DNA from: Rhizophagus clarus
Taxonomy: Eukaryota > Glomeromycota > Glomeromycetes > Glomerales > Glomeraceae
Reading direction: 5' to 3'
NCBI GenBank assembly: GCA_015698045.1
Contig: BLAL01000221.1
Location: forward strand, 1 to 64,000
DNA: 64,000 nucleotides
The notes under the pieces were generated by a model. It saw only the letters and a program-made list of their open reading frames with translations, was not told the DNA's origin and made no database searches. Below, piece by piece: positions 31,450-42,299 of this stretch (its first letter is position 1; every line of letters begins with the position of its first letter). Made by a program: the position numbers and the translations under genes.

Positions 31450-33225
31450 TAGGACTCTGATTGGTTCAGTTCGGTTTAGTTTTTGCAAAAACTGATATCA
31501 AACTGAATTAATCAGTATCAGTATTAATGATTACTGAAACTGACCAGTATCGGTATTGATGATTATCAAAACTGATCAATAATTACTGAAAACTAAACTA
31601 ATTTACTGATATTAAAAATCATTTTTAGTAAAAAAAACATCGCAAAACTATTTTAGTATTTTTTTTTTTACCAAATCAAATAATCTAAAAACGTTTTGCA
31701 ATGTTTTTTATTTAAAGTATCAAAAAAAACTTTGCGAAATGTTTTTTTTATTAAAATTAACTAACAAAAATGTTTTACAACGTTTTCTATTAAAGTTACA
31801 AAAAAAATGTTGCAAAATATTTTTTTATTAAATTAACTGATAAAAAACGTTTTGCAATGTTTTTTAATTAAAGCAACAAAAAACATTGTAAAACGTTTTT
31901 TTTTATTAAATCAACTAATAAAAAATGTTTCACTACATTTTTTAATTATAGAGACAAAAAAAACGTAGCGAAACAGTTTTTTTTATTAAATTAACTGATA
32001 AAAAATGTTTTGCAACATTTTTAACTAAAGCAACAAAAAAATGTAATGAAACGTTTTTTTTATTAAACTAACTGTTAAAAACGTTTTACTACATTTTTTA
32101 ATTAAAGTAACAAAAAAAATGTTGCGAAACATTTTTTTTATTAAAATTAGCTCATAAAAACATTTCACAACATTTTTATTATAGAGACAAAAAAATGTAG
32201 CGAAATGTTTTTTTTATTAAATTAACTAATAAAAAATGTTTCGCTACATTTTTTAACTAAAGCAACAAAAAAAATGTAGCAAAACATTTTTTTTATTAAA
32301 CTAACTGTTAAAAAATGTTTCGCAACATTTTTTAATTAAAGTAACAAAAAAAACATTGCAAAATGTTTTTTTTATTAAAATTAACTAATAAAAAATATTT
32401 CGCACTGTTTTTTAACTAAAGCAATAAAAAAAATGTAGCGAAATGTTTTTTATTAAAATTAACTCATAAAAATGGTTTGCAACATTTTTTAACTAAAGCA
32501 CAAAAAAAAATGTAGTGAAACATTTTTTTTATTAAACTACTGTTAAAAAATGTTTCGCAACATTTTTTAATTAAAGCAACAAAAAAAAATGTTGCAAAAT
32601 ATTTTTTTTATTAAAATTAGCTTATAAAAACGTTTCACAATATTTTTATTATAGAGACAAAAAAAATGTAGCGAAATGTTTTTTTTATTAAATTAACTGA
32701 TAAAAAACATTTCGCAATGTTTTTTAACTAAAGCAACAAAAAAAACATTGCAAAATGTTTTTTTTATTAAAATTAACTACAAAAACTTTTCACAACGTTT
32801 TTGTAATTATGTTGACAAAAAACTATTGTGAACGATTTTTTTTATCCAATTAACGTTTTGCAACGTTGTTTATTAAAATGACAAAAAAAAAGTTATGAAT
32901 GGTTATTTTTTTATTAGATTAATAAATAAAAATATTTCGCAACGTTTTTTAATTAAAGTAATAAAACACCGCTGCAAAATGGTTTGTTTTATCAAAATAA
33001 CTAATAAAAAACATTTCACAACATTTTTTTATTATATTATTTAGTTAAATCAATTCGGTAATTTAGTTTGTTAAATCATAAAACTGGTACTGAAACCACA
33101 GTTACTGAAACCGATCGGTAAATTTACCAAAAGTTTCAGTTCGATAAACCATAAAAACTGAAACTGCTCTAATACTGAAACTGATCAGTACAGTTTGGTA
33201 ATTACCAAAACTAATCAGAGCCCTA
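31450..33225. mobile_element. Non-autonomous hAT-type element, copy A, filled with palindromic satellite
   Basis: Flanked by perfect 8-bp duplications ATGGTAAG (31442-31449 and 33226-33233). Ends are TAGGACTCTGATTGG and CTAATCAGAGCCCTA. Between subterminal blocks of GTTCAGTTTTTG-type words lies a long series of inverted words around AACGTTTTGCAACGTTTT and GTTGCGAAACGTT, spaced by ATTAAA(T)TAACT. No coding capacity. Confidence 0.88.
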
Positions 33226-33379
33226 ATGGTAAGTATTCCAGATATTTTAAAAATCCTGTATCCTCCTTATATATAGTATCCACCTGTGTATAGTACTCCT
33301 GGATATAGGCCAAAACCCCCAAAATTTGCAAGATACTCAGGGTACTGTGGCCTGTAATATATGGTATATTATATGCAGT

Positions 33380-34366
33380 TAAGGCTCCGATCAGTTCAGT
33401 TCAGTTCAGTTTTTGCAAAAACCATACTGAACTGAATTAATCGGTATTGGTATTAATGATTACCGAAACTGATCGGTAATTACTGAAAACTGAACTGATT
33501 TACTGAACGAGTTTAGTAAAAAAATGTTTCGCAACGTTTAGCAAAAAAAAAGTTGTGAAACGATTTTTTCTTATCAAATCATCCATAAAAAAACGGTTCG
33601 CAACGTTTTTTATTAAAGTGACAAAAAAAAACGTTGCGAGACGTTTTTTTTATATTAAATCGTTTTATAAAAACGTTTCACAACGTTTTTAAATAAAAAG
33701 GAAAATAACGTTGTGAAATGTTGTTTTCTATATTAAATTTCCAATGTAAAAAACGTTTCGCAACATTTTTTACAAGTTTTGCAAAAATAACGTTGCGAAA
33801 CGTTATTTTTTTTATATCAAACGTTTATGTAAAAAACATTTCACAATGTTTTTTACAATGTTCGCAAAAATAACGTTACGAATCATTATTTTTCATAATA
33901 AATTGTTTATATAAAAAACGTTTTGCAACGTTTTTTACAAGTTCTGCAAAAATAACGTTGTGAAATATTATTTTTTTTATCAAATCGTTTATGTAAAAAA
34001 CGTTTTGCAACGTTTTTTACAAGTTTCACAAAAATAACGTTACAAAACGTTATTTTTTATCAAATCGTTTATGTAAAAAACGTTTTGCAACGTTTTTTAC
34101 AAGTTCCGCAAAAATAACGTTGCGAAATGTTATTTTTTATATCAAACGTTTATGTAAAAAACATTTCGCAACATTTTTTTTTAACTACATTATTTACGTT
34201 TTTCTTATAAAAAAAACGTTTTTATTATCGGTAAATCGGTTTGGTAAATCGCAAAACCGATACTGAAACTGAAAGTTTCAGTTCGATAAATCATAAAACC
34301 GAAACCACTCCGATACCAAAACCGGTCGGTACGGTTCAGTAATTACCGAAACTGATCGGAGCCCTA
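33380..34366. mobile_element. Non-autonomous hAT-type element, copy B
   Basis: Perfect 8-bp duplication TATGCAGT at 33372-33379 and 34367-34374, inside the 190-bp array. Ends are TAAGGCTCCGATCAG and CTGATCGGAGCCCTA. The interior is the same AACGTT-type palindromic satellite as copy A, with a unit of about 70 bp and better preserved inverted arms. Confidence 0.9.
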
Positions 34367-34506
34367 TATGCAGTTATATGGTTAATCTAATTATATCGTG
34401 TTTTATGTTCAAAAATTCCTATTTTTGATTTAGAAAAATAGAGAAATCAAACTTAATTTCATATTTTGAATCATTACAGAAGTTAATTTCATAATCTAAT
34501 AAGATA

Positions 34507-34664
34507 TATGGAGTCTTTGCAATAAAAAGGTACGAAATTCCAAAAAAATAAAAATTTAATTAATATTAAATTTACACTTATTTTAGTATAAAAAACATAA
34601 TTAGCATATAAAGTAAATTTAAAAATTTTTTTGAATTTCGTACCTTTCTATTGCAAAGATCTTA
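34507..34664. mobile_element. MITE copy B (TA duplication)
   Basis: Same family as 23795-23955, with diverged ends (TATGGAGTC and GATCTTA), inserted in the last partial unit of the 190-bp array; the array words continue directly on both sides. Confidence 0.82.
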
Positions 34665-34698
34665 TATGCAGAAAATATTTAGAGTCAAAGATTTCAAT

Positions 34699-35698
34699 AG
34701 AATCCCAAACAATATATATATAAGTCACATTAAAATCCAAATTTTTTATTATAATCAATAAGCAAATTATTTTAAACTCTGCTAAGCAAAATTTTATTAT
34801 AACATTAAAAATTTTATATTACTAAACAACTCATTTTATGACATATATAAAAACTTTTATAAATAACTTATAAAATTTATATTTATAGTACAATTTATTA
34901 TAAAAATTAAAATACAAATAAATTTTAATGTGATAAATAATTTAATTTAAATATCCAAAATATTAAAAATTTAAAAATTAATACTGTTATAGGGATACTA
35001 ACCTTTCAATAAATATTATGCCAATTATTATAAAAATTAATATACAAGTAGATTCAATCTCGCTGAACAACTTTACTTAAGTAGGAAAAAGTGATTTCAT
35101 TTAACCAAAGTGATGTAATTACGTCTTGAATTTAAAAGAGAGAAAAAAATTTTTTGGAATTAGTACTGTTTGAAAAATACAAATTTCTTCATAAATATTA
35201 TACCTAGCCTTAAGAAAATTAAGATTCGAGTACTTTTGACATTACTAAACAGTTTTACTTAAATATAAAAAATGATTTCATTAAACTAAAATTTATTTTA
35301 CATATAGTTAAATTTAGTAAACAAAAAACAAGAATAAGAGAATATTATTATAAAAAATGTATTTTTTTATAAATATAATATTTAATTTTATGAAAACTAA
35401 AGTGTATAAAATTAATAATATATTGAAAAAAGAAAATATCTTTTTAAAAATATTTTTAAAAGTACAAGTGAAATTAAAATTTTTTCTTATATAATATATA
35501 TATAGTATGAAAATCGCCCTTTGCTATGCAAAATCTATATATAACTTTAACAATTTTAACTCCCTATTACGCATCTATAATTATGACTTTTTTATTTTTT
35601 GTTTTCTAATAAGCAAAATTCTATATAATTTAAAAAAAATTTTATATGATAAATAAGCAAATTTTTTTGTTACCTATATATATATTGTTCGGGATCCT
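34699..35698. mobile_element. Mutator-like AT-rich element, copy 1
   Basis: Ends AGAATCCCAAACAATATAT and ATATATTGTTCGGGATCCT, inverted relative to each other, and internally homologous (reverse orientation) to 52324-54056. No coding capacity. The flanks do not show a clean 9-bp duplication, so one end may be rearranged. Confidence 0.7.
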
Positions 35699-36510
35699 GG
35701 TAACATTACAAAAAATAAAAAAAAAGTTAACTTAATTAATTAAAAAAAATAACAAAATACTTCTCCCACCCTCCTTTACCTTAATTCCAATTTCCAAAAG
35801 TCCAGTCATGCTTTTCATCTAGCAACATTACAAAAAAATAAAAAAAAAGAATTAATTAAAAAAAAATAACAAAACACCTTCCCCACTTTCCCTTATCTTA
35901 ATTCCAAAAGTCTGGTCATGCTTTTTATCTGATAACACTACAAAAAATAAAAAAAAAGTTACCTTTTAATTAATTAAAAAAATAATGAAACACCTCTCCC
36001 ACCCTCTCTTATCTTAATTCCAAAAGTCTGATCATGCTTTTCATCTGGTAATACTACAAAAAATAAAAAAAAGTTAATTAATTAAAAAAATAACAAAACA
36101 CCACTTCCAATTCTTCCTTACTTTAATTCCAAAAGTCTGATTATGCTTTTTATTCAGAAATACTACAAAAAATAAAAAAAAATAATTAATTAATTAGTTA
36201 AAAAAAACACTGAAAAAAACTTCCCCACTCTCCCATACTTTAATTCTAAAAGTTCAGTCATGCTTTTCATCTGGCAATACTACAAAAAATAAAAAAAAAT
36301 AATTACTTAATTAATTAAAAAAAATAATGAAACACCTCTTCTAACCCTTCTTTATCTTAATTCTAAAAGTCCAGTCATGTTTTTCATCTGGAAACACTAT
36401 AAAAATAAATTAATAAATAATTAAAAAAAAGATTGGATATTCAGATTATTTGATAAGATTGGCAAGTCACATGATCCTGTTTTTATACCAAATAATTCGT
36501 TATAGTGTTA
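35699..36510. repeat. Second satellite array, about 7 units of 112 bp, with shared flank
   Basis: Same family as 14480-15890: GGTCATGCTTTTCATCTGG, an A-rich run with AATTAATTAA, then CCCACCCTCC. The right flank 36427-36510 repeats the flank of the first array (GGATATTCAGATTATTTGAT). Confidence 0.85.
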
Positions 36511-36745
36511 ACAAATTTTTATAAATTTAAAAAATTTTTTTTTATTAAGATGTAAATTTGTATAATATTACTATGAAAAAAAAGTTGCGTAAAGTTAATA
36601 GTAAATGCATGCAGATTATTTGTGAGTTATATTAGTATTATTTAGGATCCTCTTGTCATCCTAATAATCCAATGATTAATTATTATAGAAGATATTAAAA
36701 ACTATTATCTTCTGTTAATAAAACTAATATTGTTATTAACCTTTC

Positions 36746-38701
36746 AGGATCCCAAATAAAATATATATAGATCAGGTGAAAATTTCAAAATTTACTATGA
36801 TCAATAAGCAAATTATTTTATATTTTGCTAAGCAAACTCTATTATAACCTTTGAATTTTTTATTCTGCTAAGCAATTTATTTCTGACATATATTTAAGAT
36901 CCCAAATAATATATATGAGAGTTCATCAGTAAAAAAAGGGGAAATCACTTTTTTTTACTAATTTTAGTTATTAAGCTAATTTTGTTTACATTACTGAGAT
37001 CAGTAAAATAATTTATTCATTTAAATTTTGACCAAAAAAGAGATTTTCCCTTTTTTCTGACAAGCTCCTACATATAAAAAATATTAAAATAATTTATAAA
37101 TTTAAAAATCAAATACAAATAGATTTCAATATGATAAATAACTTTATTTAAGTATAAAAAGATAATTTAATTATAATAAATATATAGTAATACTAGTAAA
37201 TTAATTTTTTATATCATTGTAAAAAAAAATTATGAAAATTGATTCACTAAATATTAATAAATTAATAATATAAAATGACATATCAGTGATCAAAACTTCA
37301 GAATTTTTAATTTTAATTTTAATTAATATAATATTAATATACTATTGCTATTTTAAAAATGGGTTTTGTTTTTTTCTGCACCTGCGATATATCACACCCT
37401 GAACATTCTGGGCAAAATTACGGTAATACTGGGCAAAATTAAACATGTGACATTTAACTAGGGGCATGAAAAATAGATTTTTTACAACTGAAAAAATTAA
37501 TTCTAAGTCCCCAGAATACATATAAAAAAATGAAAAGAAAAGGGGTGTGACACAGGTGACAAAAAAGGGTGTGATGCATCACAGGTGTGGAAAATTATTA
37601 AACCCTTTAAAAATAGTTTTAAAATTTAGAAATTAGTATTATTATAAAAATGCAATTTTTAATAAATATTATTATATTTAGATTTATAAAAATTAAAATA
37701 TAAATTATTGCTAACCTTTCTGAATAACTTCTTAAAGTTAACATATTGATTTAAAATAAAAAAAATTATACTTTAAAATTAAAATCACTTAAATGTTAAA
37801 TAATTAAATGTACAAAAGTTGGTCGTATTTCATGAGTACTAATCCAATCATCTTAAATTTTTACTATAAATAGATTCAATTCCGCTGAACAACTTTACTT
37901 AAACAGAAAAGGTGATTTATTTGACCAAAGTGGTAAAATCATGCTTGAAATTGCAAAATAGGTTTTTGCAAAAAAATTGATAATACAAAAATAACCAATA
38001 CTTTACAAATATTAATCCAATCATTATAAAAATTTATATGCAGGTAGATTAAACATCACTGAATAACTTTTAAATATAAAAAAGTAATTTCATTTGATCA
38101 AAGTGATGTTATTACATCCTGAAATTAAAAAAGAAAAAAAAAATTTTTGAAGTTAGTACTATTTAAAAAATATAATTATCTTCATAGATATTATACTTAG
38201 CATTATAAAAATTGAAATACAAATACTTTTTACATTGCTGAACAACTTAAACATAAAAAGGTAATTTCATTTATCCAAAATTTATTTTATATATAAGTAA
38301 AATTAGCAAACAAAAAATAAGAATATAAGAATATTATTATAAAAACATGATTTTTTTTATAAATATTAAATACAATATTATATTTATAAAATTAAAATGT
38401 GCAAAATAATAGAAAAGAAGTAACAGTTTAAAAAAATTTTTGTAAAAAAATTTTTTTGATATATGTGTAAAATTAAAATTTTCTTTATATATATGAAAAT
38501 CTTTGTTATACGAATAAAGGGTTTTGCTACGCAAATATAATTATTAAGCTGAAATAAAAATAAGTTCAACTACACATTTAAATATCTAACCAACTAAAAA
38601 TTTTATATTAAAATAAGCAAATAAAAATCTTACATAAGGTTTTTTTTTTATGATCATTAAGCAAACTTAAATCTAACATATTTATATATTATTTGGGATT
38701 C
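36746..38701. mobile_element. Mutator-like AT-rich element, copy 2, with a nested MITE
   Basis: Starts AGGATCCCAAATAAAATATA and ends ATTATTTGGGATTC. Flanked by TAACCTTTC and TAACCTTCC, a 9-bp duplication with one difference. Homologous inside to the elements at 34699 and 52324. A small inverted-repeat element lies at about 36917-37074 (GAGAGTTCATCAGTAAAAAA and its imperfect complement). Confidence 0.72.
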
Positions 38702-39059
38702 TAACCTTCCTCTGGATATCTCTTTACAAAGTTATAGTCTGAATATTAATTTAAACTTTAATTTATAATTAGTTTTAAAACCAATGGAATTTGTATATTA
38801 AGTAACAAAAATTTGCATATTTTAAAAAATTTGTGTATTTTAAATATAAGGCAACAAAAATCTGTGTATCATATAATTAGAAAATGATTGAATAACATAT
38901 ACAAAAAATATCCATTGCTTACATAAAACATATATAATAGAATATAAATTATCATGTAAAAAATATAAATAAGGTTATGAAATGCAAATATATTATAAAA
39001 TTATTATATATTTAAAAAAGAAAATATCAAAAAAGAAATCAAACTTTTGGAAAAGAAAA
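38702..39059. other. AT-rich stretch, nothing recognised
   Basis: Simple AT-rich DNA without open frames or repeats that I can place. Confidence 0.4.
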
Positions 39060-39241
39060 TAGGCCTGCTCATGTCTGGTCAGTTGTTATATGCAAAATAG
39101 CAGTTCTATTGGTGAGAAATATTCGCAAAAAACTCTAAAAAAATATTGGGCTAAGAGGTCGGATGATGTAAACAAATGCAAGCAGATCAGCTAAACCTTA
39201 ACCAATCTTAACCTCAACCAACCAGACATGAACAGGTCTAA
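39060..39241. mobile_element. MITE-like element of about 180 bp
   Basis: Inverted ends TAGGCCTGCTCATGTCTGGT and ACCAGACATGAACAGGTCTA. The TAGG-type end looks hAT-like but no 8-bp duplication is visible. Confidence 0.6.
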
Positions 39242-39868
39242 TAAGATTAAAAGGTATATTATTATTAGCCAGTTCATAATTGTTTGATCAGCATTTTTGA
39301 TTACGTTTTTTATTGGTTAGTGTAATCTGATGATCGGTTTGTCGAATAATACAACAACTAACTTCTATGCCTATATATGGGGGATGTCTAAAGCGGAGGT
39401 AAATCACGTGATCATAGTAAAATATTTGTCATCCATGTCACACCCCTCTACTCTTTCATTTTTATTAAGTAATTCTGGCGAAAGAGAAATTTTTCGGTTA
39501 ATAAAATCCTATATGCCACACCCTTATTTGTCACATTCGCAATTTCTTAATGCCGTAATGCGGGCCAAAAATTTGTATAAATCGGGCGACTTACCCCCGC
39601 TTTAGACGACCCCTATATATGGAAATTTGACGTTATCCTGTAGTTTGTAGAACATCCACCATTTTTAAATCCATTCGAGTTTTGTAATATAATAATAGTT
39701 CGGAGTAATTTTTTGTGGCTTAGATATTAATTTTGACTTGAGTGGGAGGCGATAAAAGAAAATCATGTGAATTGATCGAAATGTCATGTTTGTATTAAAT
39801 AATCAGTCCAAGTCATTTTTTTTTCTGATAAATTACTTTTTTTTAATCAATTTTCAACGAATTAATAT
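39242..39868. other. Upstream region of decayed gene cluster
   Basis: No supported gene. A short open frame at 39330-39605 shares part of its peptide (PYLSHSQF) with the foldback repeat at 18.4 kb and is repeat-derived. Confidence 0.4.
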
Positions 39869-42235
39869 GTCGACTAAATCTAGAAAGGTACGAAAGTTGA
39901 ATATGGAATTATGGATAGTTTTGCAACTTTTTTTGCGATCTCATACAACTTTCTTTGCCTTTTCGTTTATTTTCAAAAGCAGGTGCATGAATATTTCGAA
40001 CGAAAGGCGTCAGAATGAAGTATTATTAGCTTCCTCAATGCATGTAACCTAGAAATTTATAAGCAAAAAATAGAGTGTTACCTAACGTCTCTTGAGTTGA
40101 TCGCTAACTCAAAGACAGAGATTAATCAAAGACGTGAAAAGGCGCAAGAACTTCTCAAACTTTACAAGGAGGCAAGTATGAGTTTTGTATGAGGTTTTTT
40201 GAAAGATAAGTGGCGTAGTAGGGATCTTTGAGATCGCCTATTATTTAAGTCTTCGAGACGAGCCACAAAGGCAGTGTTGGGGCACGGGTGACCTTCGAGC
40301 TTGCCCGATGTTTAAAAGTCTTCGAGACTACTGACACTGTCAGACATAGATGACCTTTGAGCTTGTCTGATGTAAAGATGAAAAACAGAAAGGATGAAAA
40401 TACGATAGTTTTGGATACTACTAATTCTCTAAATCTATTTTTAATAGGGTAATCGACCAGATAAAAAAAAAGCAAGAGAATGGGATAGTGAGCGCTCACG
40501 TAAGCAGGTACACATACATCAGCCAACTATAAACGGGACTGTAAGCGGAACAATAAATAGCATCGGAACAATAAATAGCGTAAGCGGAACTATAAACGGC
40601 GGAGCTTTTGACTTAAAAAGGAGTGATCAGGTAGGTATATATGAACGTTTTCTTTTAGTTAAGAAGTTGTGATCGGTGGATACTAATTATTTTAACACTA
40701 GGGTGAACAGACCAAGCGAGATCCCCATACAAAACGAGACACAAAAATAGAAGACTATTTCCAACATGAACAAGCCCAACCACCACATACTCCTCAACAT
40801 CGGATTTTTTCGTGTGGAGCCTCCAAGGGATCAAGGGTAACTTCATAATTATTCTAATAGCATGTTTCACACCAACTTATGTGCTTAGATATTTTTATAT
40901 TTCAAAATAACTCAAGAATGATGAATCCGAAGCAGGTCTGGAACAGCCATGTACACCGGAGAATATCGAGTCGGTATGTCTATATACATCATTACTAATT
41001 TCATTGTAAGTTCCTTACCTTTTTTTTTGGCTAGCTGTTCATAATCTGTTTTCTTTCATAAGTCCAAGCGAACTCGAGAAAACGAAGAACAAGGATGGGT
41101 CCAGCGAAAGGAAATACGAGTTGACAATACGGAGGATGGTAGCATTTTATTCGATGGTTCAGTATTACCGAGACCACCACGACCACCAAATTTCATTCCA
41201 TCAGATGATGAAAATAGTGAGTTTTCGGATTATGATGACGATGAAATTTTTGACAGTGATATCAGTTCTGTTCCATCTAATGCACAGAAATGGAATTTAC
41301 CTTCGAATAAATGTGTGGAAGAAATTTTTTCGGAAAATATTTCTCAATGTGTTAAAGTTTTAAAAGACAAGAAAAAGTTAACTGCGATTGAAAAGACAAC
41401 TTTAAAATACGGCATGTCTAAGATTATTGACCTCTCGGCCCACATGAACGAATGGTTCTCTATGGAGGATCGTCAATATATGATGAAAATCCACGAAAAA
41501 ATTCTTAAGATTCCTGACCTGGATCAAGAAGTAAATAAATTTATTACAAAGATAGAAGAGGTAAGCAAAAAATATGTGTGCGCGCGTGTGTATAAGCTTA
41601 ATTATAAGAATTTTAAAAATCAATAATATTTTTAACTTAGTTTTTTTTTTAAAAGACATTAAGAATAGAACTCGTCAAAAGGCATTTTTAAGGCTTCATC
41701 AATAGGATGTGTATATCATTGTTTTCAGATCGTACTACAAGAAAATAATGCTAATAAAGCATATAAATTTTGCGTCGAAAAACATATCAACTCGTCGAAT
41801 GATACTTGGTTATACAAATTTATAGTGACTTGTATGTATTGAAATTGTTCGTATTATTGTTTATAACGATTTGTTCTGAATATTTTTATCTATTCATATA
41901 GTCTTTTTGAAGTTAAAGATGGTGGAGATTTACTAGGAGGTGATGGAGATTACACTGAAATGGACCTTATTCTCAAAGTGTGCTTTTACATTGTAAAAGG
42001 ATTAAATAAAGATCTTGGAATACATTACAAATGGTAAATTAAATATGTTGATTCTCATTAAGTACAGTATGTATACTAACTAACTTAACGGGGTGAATCG
42101 TTCTGCTAATCAAGTCAGTCTGCAGAGTATAAAAGAGGTTGGCTGTGGGAAACGTGGATGCTGAAGAACTGCTAACAAAATTAGTTTATGTTTTCGCTGA
42201 TGTTACGAGCCGTTAGAAGCAGTGGTAAGTTACAA
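39869..42235 (+). pseudogene. Decayed multi-exon gene of an unrecognised, possibly lineage-specific family
   Basis: Coding-like blocks separated by GT-AG-type gaps. A block near 39950-40170 includes KQVHEYFERKASE and IYKQKIECYLTSLELI, interrupted by a stop. Further blocks are at about 40450-40615 (repeated GTIN motifs), 40702-40845, 41063-41565 (Asp/Ser-rich, then a helical domain from PSNKCVEEIF to FITKIEE) and 41730-42160. Frames do not join cleanly and several stops intervene. The helical domain resembles proteins that I recall as repeated in Rhizophagus genomes, without a known function. It may be two genes. Confidence 0.4.
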
Positions 42236-42299
42236 AAAATTTCATAATCAATTACATATATTTATACTCATAAAAACTTCTGCTTTTTCCTTAATAGAA

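Larger units (their letters stand above)
23525..33364. mobile_element. pogo/Tigger DNA transposon, expanded by nested insertions
   Basis: Ends are inverted repeats: CCATATATCACGGGCCAC at 23525 and its near-complement GTGGCCTGTAATATATGG ending at 33364. A TA lies directly outside each (23523-23524 and 33365-33366). The outside sequence joins into one uninterrupted unit of the 190-bp array. Inside is a broken pogo-type transposase gene. Removing the insertions at 23795, 25026, 28862 and 31450 with their duplications leaves about 2.28 kb, with about 350 bp of non-coding DNA on each side of the transposase. That is the expected size and layout for the family. Confidence 0.85.

Noticed and set aside
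34699-35707. 9-bp target duplication for Mutator-like copy 1
   Set aside because: The flanking 9-mers (GATTTCAAT and GGTAACATT) do not match well enough.
39330-39605. 91-residue plus-strand frame
   Set aside because: Its peptide partly matches translated repeat sequence at 18.4 kb and it lacks any gene context.
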